From Amia ocellicauda (Eukaryota; Chordata; Actinopteri; Amiiformes; Amiidae): a DNA stretch of 64,000 nt. A program made the position numbers and the translations under genes. Positions 1-12,500 of this stretch are shown here, piece by piece; within the stretch, counting starts at the first letter, position 1; each line of letters starts with the position of its first letter. Below the pieces are notes generated by a model. The model did not search any database. It had not been told where the DNA came from and was given only the letters and a program-made list of their open reading frames with translations. The DNA lies in assembly GCF_036373705.1 (NCBI RefSeq), contig NC_089864.1, positions 2,598,501 to 2,662,500 on the forward strand, given 5' to 3'.

Positions 1-462
1 GATGACTGATGAGCTCCATGCCCAATTTATCCCTTCTTTCCTGCCCTGACCAGCACTGCAGTGCCAGCCTCTGTGCGCACATTCAGCCAAGCTCCTGAAC
101 CTACACAATTCACACACCCAGATGATTACAGTGCATACATTCTCAATATTAAAGCGTAGTGCAAGTACACCTCACACTTTCTTGCATAGAGACTTTTGTT
201 TGCCTAAAAGAGAGTGTATCTCATAATCAGAACATATAATATAGTAATAAAAACAGTCATCAGTATCAGCATTATGCCAAAAGACAATAAAAAATATCCT
301 GAGAAGATCTGAAGTGCAGCAGATCCCAGACTCAGCCTGTATGCTCAGCCAGGCCCTCCACACCACAGAGAAGTTCATTATACAGTGTGCCAATAATATA
401 TCACATAAATATCATCCTTCATATCAATACAAGAGCCTCTGTCTAACATGTCAGAAATAAAG

Positions 463-514
463 TGTTCAGTGCTCAGTGTTCAGTGTTCAGTGTTCAGTGT
501 TCAGTGCTCAGTCC
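463..514. repeat. 7-bp tandem repeat (GTTCAGT)n
   Basis: About seven copies of a GTTCAGT/GCTCAGT heptamer lie downstream (3') of the TM exon of the first Ig-receptor remnant. No coding potential is claimed. The stretch from 1 to 829 otherwise shows nothing I recognise. Confidence 0.8.
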
Positions 515-829
515 TGCTGTGCAGACTCCCTTCACTTCCTCCGGCTGTGCCTCCTCTTCCTCACTCTGGTCAGCAGAGCTGGCAGGGTTGGCCCTGAGTT
601 TGGGCCTGCAGTGTTATGTGCACTAGAGACAAGGAGACTCTGTGTTCTTGGCTCTGGGTGAGTGGACAGCCACACAGTCTCTGCTCTGCTGCCGTCACTG
701 CTGAGAGCTTTACATTTTTGGGATCTCTGAGATGTCTTTGTGGGGTCTGAAATATAGTTGGGCATCAGTTCTCTTTTGGCTGCTGGACTTTGTCTCTTTC
801 TGTGGGGCGAACATCTTCTATTTGTGACC

Positions 830-942
830 CTATTCAGCTTTCCATTTCCATGTACAAATCTCCCAAATGATGGCACCCAACATCAGAGACATAAAGGCAC
901 ATGGTACTATTACCACCATTATTGTCTGAATACTCCAAGCTC
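830..942 (-). CDS. Transmembrane/last exon of a degenerate Ig receptor
   Basis: Read on the minus strand, a good acceptor (polypyrimidine then TTTACAG) is followed by a phase-1 exon of 113 nt. It encodes a hydrophobic helix (IMVVIVPCAFMSLMLGAII) and a very short basic tail ending WKWKAE before TAG at 830-832. The layout fits the end of a type I Ig receptor with almost no cytoplasmic tail and no signalling motif. The upstream exons on the same strand are the damaged D2-type exons at 1452-1721 and 2985-3255; I found no signal-peptide exon. The set is therefore probably a pseudogene or a partial copy. Seen: splice site, phase and helix. Inferred: that it belongs with the two upstream exons. Confidence 0.55.
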
Positions 943-1451
943 CTGTAAAGACAGAAAAACATAGTAATGACAGTTAATAACACAAACTCTCTCAGTAACT
1001 GTCCCGTCAATGTAAAGCCCACCAGGGAGCTCTCACAGAGACTGGCACTCCAGACAACGCACAGTGCCACAGTGTGCAGCGATTATTTCTCTTACTGGCA
1101 CAAGGCATAATCATACCCCATACCCAGGATTATCAATAGCGGTGATCAGTCACCCAGAAGATAGAATCTTAAAAAGTATTCTAAAATATTGATTTCAGGG
1201 AAATAAATATTCCAGTGTTCAAAATAAATATAGGAATGAGTCAGCATGGATTGAAGTGTCAAATCATCATCAGATCTCTTCAGATCTTTAGCTGATGTGA
1301 TGTTAGAAGGCAAAAACAGAAACAAAGTACACCGTGAATAAAAACAGTCGTGAGATTGTTTAATAGGTGCACACATAGGAAAATTTGTATTATTCAGATT
1401 TTGAACGTAATGTGAAAGCTTCGGGCAGAACGTTGAAGAGGTGAGTCTTAC

Positions 1452-1721
1452 CTCCCACAGTGAGGGTGACGATGCTGATGGTGTTTCCCTGGTCGTCCTG
1501 CAGAGTGTACTGGCCCTCATGATCTGCAGTGACCCTGTCCAGCATCAGAGTGTCGTCCTGCACTGTGAATCTCCAGTCCTACACGGGGCCACGAGAGCCT
1601 GTGTTTCGGATGATTGTGGGAAGCTGACCAGCTCTCTGGAACAGCACCATCACTGCGTCTCCGCCGTACAGTGGGAGAGAGAAGGCGTCTCTGGTCCTCA
1701 GAGTCAGGTGTTCTTCACGGG
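1452..1721 (-). pseudogene. D2-type Ig exon with an in-frame stop
   Basis: This 270-nt phase-1/phase-1 exon is bounded by CCAG acceptor and GTAAGA donor. It starts AREEHLTLRTRDAFSLPLY, matching the D2 exons elsewhere in the window, and ends with the G-strand-like QGNTISIVTLTV. An in-frame TAG at 1579-1581 interrupts it after RNTGSRGPV, and the same frame continues normally afterwards (DWRFTVQDDTLML). Like the other D2 domains it lacks the B- and F-strand cysteines (FSLPLY; YTLQD). Only a single base appears to separate it from an open exon, so it is either a young pseudogene, a polymorphic null, or a sequence error. Confidence 0.75.
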
Positions 1722-1966
1722 CTGGAACAGAGGAAGCGCACTGTGTGAAACCCCACGCATTGCACACAGGAGGCCATGAGCAGAATAGCTTTCACAACTG
1801 CTACAAAAACAAGACGCCAACATATGGTTGTAGTTAAAAATCTATTTTCATGTTTAAGTTTCTTGGTTTCTTCAAGTGCTCTGGATGCACAGCACTATGA
1901 AGACAGCAATCACCAAGCAGCTGCAAATACGAAGCAACCCTGGGAAGCTTGACATTGGATGTTTAA

Positions 1967-2729
1967 CCACTTCACCTTCAGATGAAAAAATGAAAACCCT
2001 TCCCAAGTGCCAGATTTTGAAAATAACGATATTCATCCATGTTCAGTAAACAGTTAAATACATTTGTCTGAACAAACAAAACAATGTAAATGCAATATAC
2101 ATAACTTTTTAATTTACAATATTATACTTTATAATACATTTTTGTAATATAAAAACAAACAATACACTATACTATAAATACAACAATGCAAATGAAAATA
2201 CACTGAAACACTATAATAATAAACAATGAATAGTAATTATCAACTAAAACTCAGTCACTATCAAAACCTGTGGCATCAGCGCCTTGCTCTGCCATTTATT
2301 GAGATGTCCAACACAATAAACACGGGGGGGATGCGCTACAGGGCTCTGCGCAGCATTGTGAAGGATCTGGATGCTGCAGACGCTGCTTCATTGCTTTACA
2401 TTCAACGCATCTCATCACAGCATATAATAGCTCTTGCTAAAAACTACATCAATTACAAATAAACAAGTACAACTAACAATAGTAATATACAACTATATAC
2501 TTTTAAAGTTTAATGGATTGTCACAATAGACAGAAGACTTTTAGATGCGCAAACAGGTACAGTGGAAGCTCTTAACAACATGCGATTGTAGAAAAACATC
2601 ACATAATTGCCCTCCCCAGCTTTCAATACCCATTGTAAAGTACGAGGACTGCCTTTGGGAACAGACCCTGAAACTTTTTTTTCAGGGTTTTCATTTGACG
2701 TACATGCATATATCATGGTGCTGAAGTGG
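1967..2729. mobile_element. piggyBac-like MITE with TTAA duplications
   Basis: The element begins CCACTTCACC after TTAA (1963-1966) and ends GCTGAAGTGG before TTAA (2730-2733). The inverted ends share CCACTTCA and, a little inside, an AATGAAAACCCT block on both sides. TTAA target duplication is diagnostic of piggyBac. At 763 bp it has no transposase frame. It sits between the two degenerate D2 exons of the first receptor remnant. Confidence 0.7.
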
Positions 2730-2984
2730 TTAATGTTGAAGTTAATGTGATGCTGCCCTCTAGGGGACTTGATTTGTATTTTCTGATCTGCATCACGAAT
2801 GTCAGGAACTCGAAGTCATGCAAGCTGCATCTTCATCACTCTGTTACTCTCTGTTTATGTACGAGGCAGAAGCAGGTGGGTGTGAAATGCACGCTGGACT
2901 CTTGTGATTTTGCCAATTAACTCATTAATAAACATAATTTTAAAAACAAAAGTTGACAGTGCTAATTCCTCAATTGCCACAGTG

Positions 2985-3255
2985 ACCCTGGCGGTGCTGA
3001 TGGTGTTGCCCTGGCCATCCCTCACAGTGTAGGTGCCCTGATCTCTGAGAGTCACTCTGCGGATCTTCAGCTCCTGCCCCTCCAATAACACCTGCTGCCC
3101 CCGGTCCAGTCCTGCGGTGACCTTGCTTCTGTCCACCCGGCACAGCTCACAAGACGCACCCCCTCCTTGGCTGAACAGCACCTGCATGTCCTGCTGTGTG
3201 TGCAGAGGAACGCACAGGGTGTCTCCGTACAGCACACTGACCGAGTCCTCGTGAC
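2985..3255 (-). pseudogene. Degenerate D2-type Ig exon lacking a clear donor
   Basis: After a CTGCAG acceptor the phase-1 frame reads GHEDSVSVLYGDTLCVPLH and later VTLRDQGTYTVRDGQGNTIS, clearly the D2 Ig fold of this cluster (GTYTVRD at the F strand, no canonical cysteine there). Extra cysteines occur in LCVPL and CELCRV. Where sister exons have GTGAG/GTAAG, this one reads through GTGGCAATTGAGG into non-coding sequence, staying open to 2855. I see no usable donor near 2985, so the low end is approximate. An L2-like LINE fragment abuts its 5' side at about 3290. Confidence 0.65.
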
Positions 3256-3289
3256 CTGCAGATGCACCACAGAATAAACACAGTTCTCT

Positions 3290-4135
3290 ACTGTCCTCCT
3301 GGTCCACTCGTCTCCTTCTTGGATGAACTCAATTTTCTTTTCTCCTCCCTCCCCTCACTGTCCTCACCTACCATCCTCCTGGGAGAATTCAACATCCACC
3401 TCTCCAACCCCTCCCACTCTGCTGGATTTCTTCCTCTCCTTCATTCCTTTAACTTTTCTCTTTCCCTGTCTCTCCCCACTCACAGAGCTGGCCGCCAGCT
3501 AGACCTCATCTTCTCTAGAGGCTGCTCCCTTTCAACACTCTCTGTGACACCCATGGACATCTCAGACCACCACTCATCTCTCACTGCAGATGATTTTGCG
3601 TCCTTCTTCTCCTCCAAGATCACAGACATCCGCAAGCTCTTCAAAAGTCCCCCCCTCCTCTCCCACCACGCCCAAGTCTCCCACCGACCAAGCTTCCTTT
3701 TCTTCCAACGTGTGCCCTGGACCCTCTCCCCACTCGCCTCCTCCAAGTGACTGCTCTACTCCTTCTTTCTACTACCCTTCATCTCCTCCCTACTCAACTC
3801 CTCCTCTCTAGCTGTTTCCCCTGCATTTAAATAAACTGCTGTCATCCCACTCCTCAAGAAATGTACCTTGACCCCACCTCTCTGCAGAACTACTCCCCTT
3901 CCTCTCAAAGACCCTCGAGCGTGCTGTCTACCATCAGCTCTCTGCATCTCCTTCCCATCACTCACTCCTTGATCCTCTGTAATCCAGCTTCTGCACAGCT
4001 CACTCCACTGAGACTCCCTCAGCTGTGCTTGGGCGGCCTCCCTCTCCTCAGTCCTCATCCTCCTTGACCTCTCCACAGCATTTGACACTGTCGATCACTC
4101 CATCCTCCTCTCCTGCTCCTCTTTCCTTGGGGCAC
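3290..4135 (+). mobile_element. L2-like non-LTR retrotransposon fragment
   Basis: Plus-strand frames contain the C-terminal part of an AP-endonuclease domain (ILLGEFNIHLS, then QLDLIFSRGCS and DISDHHSS) and, after frame breaks, a reverse-transcriptase motif LLDLSTAFDTVDH near 4060-4110. These are typical of L2/Maui-type LINEs in fish. The reading frame is broken several times, so it is a dead 5'-truncated copy. It lies directly upstream of the degenerate D2 exon at 2985-3255. Confidence 0.8.
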
Positions 4136-6085
4136 TCCAGCCAAAAAAGGTTCGCCATCCCTGGTGTTGTGGGTGTGATCTAACTGTTCAACCAATTTCA
4201 TTACAGTATCGAATCTGTATCCAAACACGATAACACAACACAGCACAGCACAGCAGACGTATATTGAAAACACAGACGTTGCTTTAATCATGCATTGGAT
4301 TATTATTTAATTATTCCTTACAACATTACAACAGATCTGCAGGAGAAAACGATGAATGGTCTTGTTGATCGTAAAACATAAAAACGTATTGAGTTTTGTA
4401 TTTGTAGTCTATATTTGTTGGTCTATTATTTTAGTCATTTTATCAGGGTGTTACATTTTACCATTCTGTTTTGAATGTGACACAGATAAGCCATGTTTAT
4501 TCAGGAGGGGGAGGAGGGGGAGGAGAAGAGGAGGAAGAAGGAGGACCCAATGAAGAAATTGTTTATTAGGAATAAAATGAAACAATATCCAGCTGTGTTT
4601 TCTCTCTCTGGGAGACCAGTTGTCTCAATGTGCCAAACTACAGAGCAGCTGTAGTCTCCACTCCCTGTGAAGGTTGGCATGAAAATGTCCACTGTGGAGC
4701 CACTGAGCAGCTCACTGTATGTGAGTGTCAGCCAGGCAATGATGCTATACTGACCGATAGGCTGAGAAACAGGTCAGAGAGAGAGGCCTCTCTTTCAAGA
4801 TCATCAGTCAAACATCTATTCCTGTAATGTGAGATTTTCTCTGAATGAAAAGTATGACGCTTCCAACATTGCAATTTCAGCCATAATTCCACATTCCTGT
4901 TTTCAGTGTTTCTATTCAATATTGAAGAAAAATACACAATATATTGTATATGTTCCTGCAAAATTATACGTGAGTGAAAAACAGAATTCCAGTGCCTGAT
5001 AAAATGTATTATTGAACTTGAAATGTCCCCGCTGTACAAAATCTGTTAAACACACTGGTTAGAAGAGTGATGAGCTCAGTTAATGGCTCAGCTCAGTAGG
5101 TGAGACAGTTGAATCACACTTGGAACCCACCACTGTACACTATTGTCTCAATTACCAGAGCACCATATTTTCTATAGTACACTTTATACACCACAGTAAA
5201 CCTAATACTAAATTAGCACAAATGTCTTGGATTCATTCAGGAGATACAATAGGTTGCAGCTATGAGCATCTACAGTTTTCTCACAGCTCCTAGTGTTTAC
5301 AAATCTGGACTTAAAGGACATGTTGCATCAAGCCCACCTCTATTAGAGCAGGGCAAGACTAAATGGCCAAAATATGCACTAGGACACAAACTGTGGAACA
5401 ATGTTTGAAGATGTTTCAGATAGGCAAGTCAAATTTTAGTTAATCTGAATCTAATCGAAGACAGTCTGAGAGATGATGATCAACTGAAACTTTTAGAGAG
5501 CCTTGCTTGAAGACTAGGACTAAGATTAAGGACATTGAGTTCAAACTGAGAGTACAGAACCTTAAGTGATGCTATAAAAGCAGACAGAATCCCAGCATTG
5601 TAGAACTTTCCTACCTCTTGGAAGAACCAATGAACACCATTACACCAGTGTTTATATCAAAATAATTAGGATGTGTCCAAAGAACTGCTATAGATTTTAA
5701 GCACATGATGGAAACACCCAATCTTAGTTTAAATCTAACTAAACTGAGTATAGTGAGGCAAAGACAGAGACCAATGGATTCATAGGGGAATGTTACCATT
5801 TATGCACACAAACCACACCTGCTCTATTCAGTAAAAAATGTCTAACAGGAAATATCAAACCAATTAGCCTAGTGACAAGAGAGAATTGGGGTAAACTTTC
5901 CAGCATTGAGATATCAAAGCCGTTAGTCTAATTACAAGAAACAATTGGGGTAAACATGGCCAGCATACTGGCAGCTGTTACAGTTTTGACTTGATGCTGG
6001 GCATTGCGCTGGAGTCAGACCTATGTGTGGTGTTTGTAGACTGAGGTCTGCAGGAGGCTCAGTGTGGCTAAAAACTGATACTTGA
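4136..6085. other. Intergenic stretch with a possible Ig-like exon relic
   Basis: Mostly featureless A/T-rich sequence. On the minus strand around 4590-4770, after a CTGTTTCTCAG acceptor, a short frame reads LTLTYSELLSGSTVDIF and then TGSGDYSCSVVW, which resembles the E-F strands of an Ig-like or cytokine-receptor domain. No partner exons or donor could be assigned. Nothing else is recognised. Confidence 0.3.
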
Positions 6086-6531
6086 TTAGACATCACTGGG
6101 AACTGTTCCCTGAAGCCTCCATCCCTCCTCTCCCTCCTCTCCCTCCTCCAGCCCAGCTCTCCACAGGGCCTGTCCTGCAGGAGATAGCCAACGGTCAGTC
6201 TGGTTGACCTCATGGATGGGCCCCAGGTCTGCCCTACTGATCAGGTTTAAGGTCAGTAAGATCTTCTTGATGACTAGAGACCACATGTCGGGCATAATTT
6301 TTACAGGTGGCTTCTCCAACACTTCGTCCAGTTGGTGCTTAGGAGGACGGTAGACATCTTTCGAGGGGAATGGATTCTTGTCTCTTGTGTGCCCGTCACC
6401 CTTGTCCTGTTTAGCTGCTTCGCCACGTTTCCCACAAGACCAAAGCTGCCACAGCACAATGCCTCCAATCACCGCGAACCCCATTGCTCCGATCACTATC
6501 GAAGCCATAGCCCAGGGACAGAGGTCACCAT
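6086..6531 (-). CDS. TM and cytoplasmic-tail exon of the multi-Ig receptor
   Basis: After a CTCTCCAG acceptor the phase-1 exon reads DGDLCPWAMASIVIGAMGF and continues through a helix of about 20 residues to a charged tail (WSCGKRGEAAKQDKGDG). The tail is about 105 residues, with an acidic Glu/Gly run near the end (GLEEGEEGEEG), and stops at TAA. No ITIM or ITAM is present. A shortened, decayed copy of the first two thirds of this exon lies at 8452-8650. Confidence 0.7.
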
Positions 6532-9500
6532 CTGGAGAGAGGGAAGAGGAAGAGAAAGATCAGACCACAGCTCCTCACTTCCACACTGAGAGATGCAGGG
6601 ACTAGAGCCCACACTGCAGCACTGCTGTCAGCTCTGTGACTGTAGAGACGTTTCTGTAAAGATGAGTTTGGTCACAGTGTGAGTGGGCCCTGTGTGACAG
6701 TGTGTGCTGCAGATCAGCCCCGTGTTGTGGCTGGACTCCCCTCAGAGCTGCAGCCCTGTGCATCTCGCAGCCACACACCCTGTCCCCACACACAGGACAA
6801 CAGCAACGCACTGCACAGGGTTACAGGTCTGGCTTAAAGCAGGAGGCTCTCAGGGTTGTGGCTCTCAGTGCTGTATAATGACATCACCAACAATGTATTG
6901 CAGCTACTTTCTATGTGTTACAAGCGTTATCAGCTGTGAGAGCAAGTTTCAAAATTAACAAGAGGCTCGTGTAAAGCCGAGGACAAAACTTACCCTCCAC
7001 AGAGATAGTAGGAGTGCTGGTGTCGGGAGGGATGGAGAGATCAGCTCCAGGCTGCTGGCCGGGTGAGTCTTCATGACGAGCTGAGAGAGATGGACACAGA
7101 GCAGAGTTAAATGTCACCCATCAGTCTCTCGTGGTCCTTCATTACCACTCCTGCACATGCTCTCAATGCCCTGCGGTGTCCTACTAACTAAAAAGAATGA
7201 GCATTAATTAAATATGGCAGATGCCTACAGCCTTATATAAGTGTAACCCCCGGGTCAAGCCAGACTGAGGGGTTTGCTGAGTTGAACTGGGGAGCAGCAC
7301 TGCAGTAGAGAGCACATGTGGGGGGAATGGAAGGAGCATATGAATAGAGGTTGCTGTGAGAGTGGCAGGAGAAACGCAGTGGAGCTGGAGGGCGGTGGTA
7401 TAGTTCACCGTGGAACCCTGCATGGAGAAAGACTGGCGATTAGCTACAGAAAAGTCATCCTGAGACCTTGATTGATAGTTTACCATCGCAACCTGAGAAC
7501 TAGACTTTGCATTCAATCACCCAGAGCTGAAAGAGGAGCGGCAGGGAGAACCGGGCAAGTTTGTGGAGATGGAGCAGGAACCACAGCGAGAGAGACGCCA
7601 TGTCTGAGTAGAGGAAAAACATCTCATTTATATAACTCTAGCAAGATGGTTAGCACATTTACTTTAATAACTAAAAACTTTACTGGTTATATAGTTATAT
7701 TATTTTTTACAAGTAAAGCACACATTTATAGATTACACTAGTTTAAGCTGTTATTTCCTGGGTTGATTATTATATTGCAGTACACATCACCTACACTTCA
7801 CTGTTCACACTGTCAGACAAGCTCCAAAGAACCCAGGTCTCTTATCTCTCCCCTAGGACTGAGTGGTGCCTAATAGATGTACTGTGTGGAGATGTGGGAG
7901 TCACATAAGAGCAGAGCATCTGCCTCAGAGCCCAGGTACCTCAGTTTTGTTTTTACTGTTTTGTTGAGTTCCTTTTGTGAGGTGGCTTTCACTGTAATTC
8001 CACAGCCATGATCCCGTGTGTATTTGTCTTGTGTTCCTTAACGGGCCAGCATGCCAGTTTAGTTCAATGTAAATCGGCCAGTCCTTACCTGTAACAATGA
8101 GACGATAATATACAAGAAACACCAGCTCGTCTCCATTCTTGTAAAAACACCAGTAGGTGTCGTCATCGGAGGAGGCGACGTTGTGAATGGTCAGAGAGAA
8201 ATCTCCCTTTCTGACCCTCTCCCTGGAGACCTCGGCTCTGCCCTTGAAGCGTCGGCCGGGGTTGGCATGTCCATGGCTTGATTCCATCACCGTTTCGTCC
8301 AGTGTTCTCCACAGGATGTGGAGTTCCTCCTCAGGGATCCCAGCAGTTGCAGCTCCATCACAGGGCAGAGAGACAGAGTCCCCCACTGACACGGACACTG
8401 GGACTGGAGGAGTGGAGGAGAGAGGGAGAGAGAAGAAAAACAAAGTTAAATCATCTCCAACATCTTGGCCAGTTGGCGCTCAGGGGGACGACAGGCATTT
8501 TTCAAGTGGGATGGGAATACATTCTTGTTTCTTGTGTACCTCACCCTTGTTCTGTTTAGCTGCTTTGCCACATTTCCCACAAGACCAAAGCTGCCACAGT
8601 CCAACATCTCCAATCACAGAGAACCCTCTAGCTCCGATCACTGTTGAAGCTATCGCTCACCTCTCACAGTGACAGAGACGGTGCTGATGGTGTGATTGGT
8701 CCTTGAGTCCCTCACTGTGTACTGGCCCTGGTCAGCTGCTGTGAGTGAGCGTAGTGTGAGAGAGTCGGCCCACACTGACACTCTGTGCTCGTACCCAGGG
8801 CCAGGGCGGCTCGCTGCGCCCCTCTCCACAGCGCACACTGAGACAGAGGCTCCCTCTCCTGCAGCAGCAAACAGCACCTCCACTGGCTCTGCAGTGAACA
8901 GGGGGAGGGAGAGGGCGGCTCCAGACGGCAGGGTGAGGGTCTCACTGTGCACTGAGAAACAAAGACAGGAGATTGTAAGGCAGGGGTGTCTCCAGTAAAC
9001 CATGCTGAGGCGTCTCTATGATCTCAGAAGAGCACAGAGGGAATTACATCAATCCACTGTCTGGAAAACCTTTTCACGTGCCAGTCCGTTCTCCAGTTTT
9101 ACCAGTTAAAGCTGGCTGCTCTTAGTGTTGTACCTGTCAGTGCTGTCTGATGACGTCACACAATGTATCACAATCCACATTCAGACCTCACCTCCTCACT
9201 TCCACACTGAGAGATGCAGGGACTAGAGCCCACACTGCAGCACTGCTGTCAGCTCTGTGACTGTAGAGACGTTTCTGTAAAGATGCTCTGAGTTTGGTCA
9301 CAGAGCGAGTGGGCCCTGTGTGATAGTGTGTGCTGCGGATGGGGACCTGTGTTGTGGCTGGACTCCCCTCAGAGCTGCAGACCTGTGTGTCTCGCAGCCA
9401 CGCCCCCTGTCCCCACACCACAGGACAGCAACGCACTGCACAGGGTTACAGGTCTGGCTTAAAGCAGGAGGCTGTCTGTGTTGTGTCCCTCAGTGCCGTA

Positions 9501-12500
9501 TAATGATGTCACTCATGATCATATATCTTGGATACTTCCTATGTGCTAAAAGTGTTATCGGCTGTGAGGCCAAGTTTAAATACTTCAGAGCTCTTGTAAA
9601 ACTAAATATAGAGTGGAGATTGCTCACCTCTCACAGTGACAGTCACAGTGCTGATGGTAAGATTGGTCCTGGAGTCCCTCACTGTGTAGTTTCCCTGGTC
9701 AGCTGCTGTGAGTGAGCGCAGGGTCAGAGAGCCGCTCTGCACTGACACTCTGTGCTCGTACCCGGGGCCAGGGCGGCTCGCTGCGTCGCTCTCCACAGCG
9801 CACACTGAGACAGAGGCTCCCTCTCCTGCAGCAGCAAACAGCACCTCCACTGGCTCTGCAGTGAACAGGGGGAGGGAGAGAGCGGCTCCAGACTGTAGGG
9901 TGTGAGAGTCACTATGAGCTGAAAAACAAAGGCAGGATAAAGTAAGGCTTGCTTGGTCAAATGTTTAGAACTAACAGCATCTCTGCTGCAGGGACGTACA
10001 GAGACATTGTGGGGGGCAGTTGCTCAAAAGCATAGGGAAGCAGAATACAGTTGATTGGTGTGCTGCAATTGGAGAAGAGGGTCAACTACACTTAATATAA
10101 GGTCACACAACATGATTTTTAGCCCGACATTAGCCCGATTTGGCCTGGTTGGTTGGGGCACGTCCCCACTACCGAAGAATATGTTGTGTGAGAGGGGCCG
10201 CTATGCAATGCAATCCCTCTGATCCAATCATAAGCTAGTCAGAGCCCCTACGATGCTTGTAAAACATGTTTAATATTTATGACTCGATCGGTACTATTCG
10301 TGAAGGGTGGAGCAACCAATCAGAGTTGAGCTGAATGAAGAAAAAAAAACAGGAAGAATAAAGTATTTGAGTATTTATTCAAATACTTAAAAAACCAATG
10401 GTTTCCTTTCAAGTTGAAAGACAGCTATAACCGAATGGAAACAGCCTTCTGACCCATCAATCAGTGAAAACTTGTACTAAAGCTGCTCAATATGGGCCCT
10501 GCTGGCAGGAGGAAGACCCGCCCATGGCATTTGTGAAAAGTCTCCTGTCAGCTGTAACCTGCCATTTCTTCTTTTACAGCACATTGAGAGCTGCAATGAA
10601 AGAATAGGACATGTACTTAAAACCTGGAATAAATCTGGTTGCTCACCTCTGAACTGCCTCTAGAGAAGTGATATCTTTCTTGACCCTGCTTCGCCAGACG
10701 GGGGAGATGACGAAGGCCTTGTCCAAACAGCAGAAGATGCTGGACACAATGTGGGCAGAGAGACGGGCACCACCCAGACAGGAGGCCCCACCATCGCGTC
10801 CCCCACGCACAGAGTGGCTAATTGGGAGGAATGGGAAGATTCCCAGCTGGCTGTTGGGCCACAAGGGCCATTGACAAGGTCGTTAAACACAATAATTATT
10901 AAAATAAATAAATCATGTACTCATGTAGGCTACACTTGCAGAAGTGTGGGCTCTGCATCACACACACTGCTACTGATACACTTTTCCTCGAAAATTATCT
11001 CAGAAGTCAGCTCAACAGAAACATCCAAACACTTGGATGCGGATTTGGGGGTGAGAATGGCCCCTACCAAATCCCAAATTGGTTGATCCCAGCCCAGGTC
11101 CCCAGGAGGTTACGATTGGCCACCTGATTGACATAATTACAAATTGGTAGAAGATGCGAGTAAGACATACATGAAGACAAGATGGAGAATAGAAAGAGAA
11201 AAGGGGGATCTGAAAAAGCCAGAATAAAAAAAAAGCTTTACAAGACGACATGGCCAAATGTGCCAAACAAAATCTGCGACTTGTTTAAGAGTAAAACAAG
11301 CTCGCAGCTTGAGACTGAGATTGAAGGGACAGAACAAGCGCCAGAAGATGGTGACGATAAGACAGGTATGCTAGCTTAGGCAACAGTGCCAAGATGTCAG
11401 GCGTGCAAAACAAAATTTCCAATTTCAAGCTGACTACATTATACGGCGTGCAAACTTATCCTGTGGACGCAGCACAATATCTGAGAATCGGACACAGAGC
11501 AGAGATTAATGTAATTAATCAGTCTCAGTCTCTCCTCTGTCTGTCTGTGGTCAAGGATGTCCAGCTGTCGGCTGTCTGCTCTTGTACAAGGGTGTCCAAC
11601 ACAGCGGCAGACATTCCCTCTCGTGGAAGGCCAGACAGCTCAGAATGGAGGTTGCACCCCCAAATGATAGATCTGGGACGGACTCAAGTCAACCTCTTTG
11701 CCACCCAAGCAATGACACACTGTCCCTTGTGGTTTTCCCTGGAGACAGGAGGAGGCCCACTGAATAAAAGCCCCCAGTATAGTGAGAGACCTATGAGACT
11801 GCTAATGTTATTATGCCTGAACACATCTCATTGCACTCAACAAGGGGACAGGCCACGTCGTGTTCCCTGCAACAGGACAACAACACACTGCACAGGGTTA
11901 CAGGGCTGGCTTAAAGTAGGAGGCTCTATGGGTTGTGCATCTTGGTGCTATATAATGATGTCATGAACTAGAGGCTTCTTTAAAGCTGAATAGAGAGTGG
12001 AGATTGCTCACCTCTCACAGTGACAGAGATGGTGCTGATGGTCTGGTTGGTCCTGCAGTCCCTCACTGTGTACTGGCCCTGATCAGCTGGAGTGAGTGAG
12101 TGCAGGTTCAGAGAGCCAGCCCACACTGACACTCTGTGCTCGTACCCGGGGCCAAGGCGGATTGCTGCACCCCTCTCCACAGCGCACACTGAGACAGAGG
12201 CTCCATCTCCTGCAGCAGCAAACAGCACCTCCACTGGCTCTGCAGCGAACAGGAGGAAGGAGAGGGCAGCTCCAGACCGCAGGGTGTGAGAGTCACTATG
12301 AGCTGAGAAACAAAGACAGGACAATGTAAGGTTTTGCTTGGTCTCTATGATCTCAGAAGGGCACAGAGGGAAATAAATCAGTCCACTGCCTGGAAAACCT
12401 TTTCCCAGGTCAGTCAGTTTTCCCCCTATGAAGCCCTATCACCCCCATTACCACACCTATTTTACCTTTTTTACCCGTTAAAGCAGGTTGCTCTCAGGGT

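Larger units (their letters stand above)
9919..11867. other. Large intron with transposon relics
   Basis: Between the first and second D2 exons lie a possible hAT-type transposase start on the plus strand (11182-11379, MENRKRKGGSEKARIKKKL) and a retroelement pol relic (11590-11760). The part from 10000 to 11150 includes AT-rich and inverted pieces of unknown origin. Confidence 0.45.

Noticed and set aside
3262-3750. A 162-codon plus frame next to a D2 exon
   Set aside because: It is a LINE endonuclease fragment, not a host gene; recorded as a mobile element.
8696-8998. Plus-strand frames opposite the D2 exons (also at 9.7, 12.1, 18.9, 22.8 kb)
   Set aside because: Antisense shadows of the D2 exons; they recur wherever a D2 exon occurs and have no splice sites of their own.
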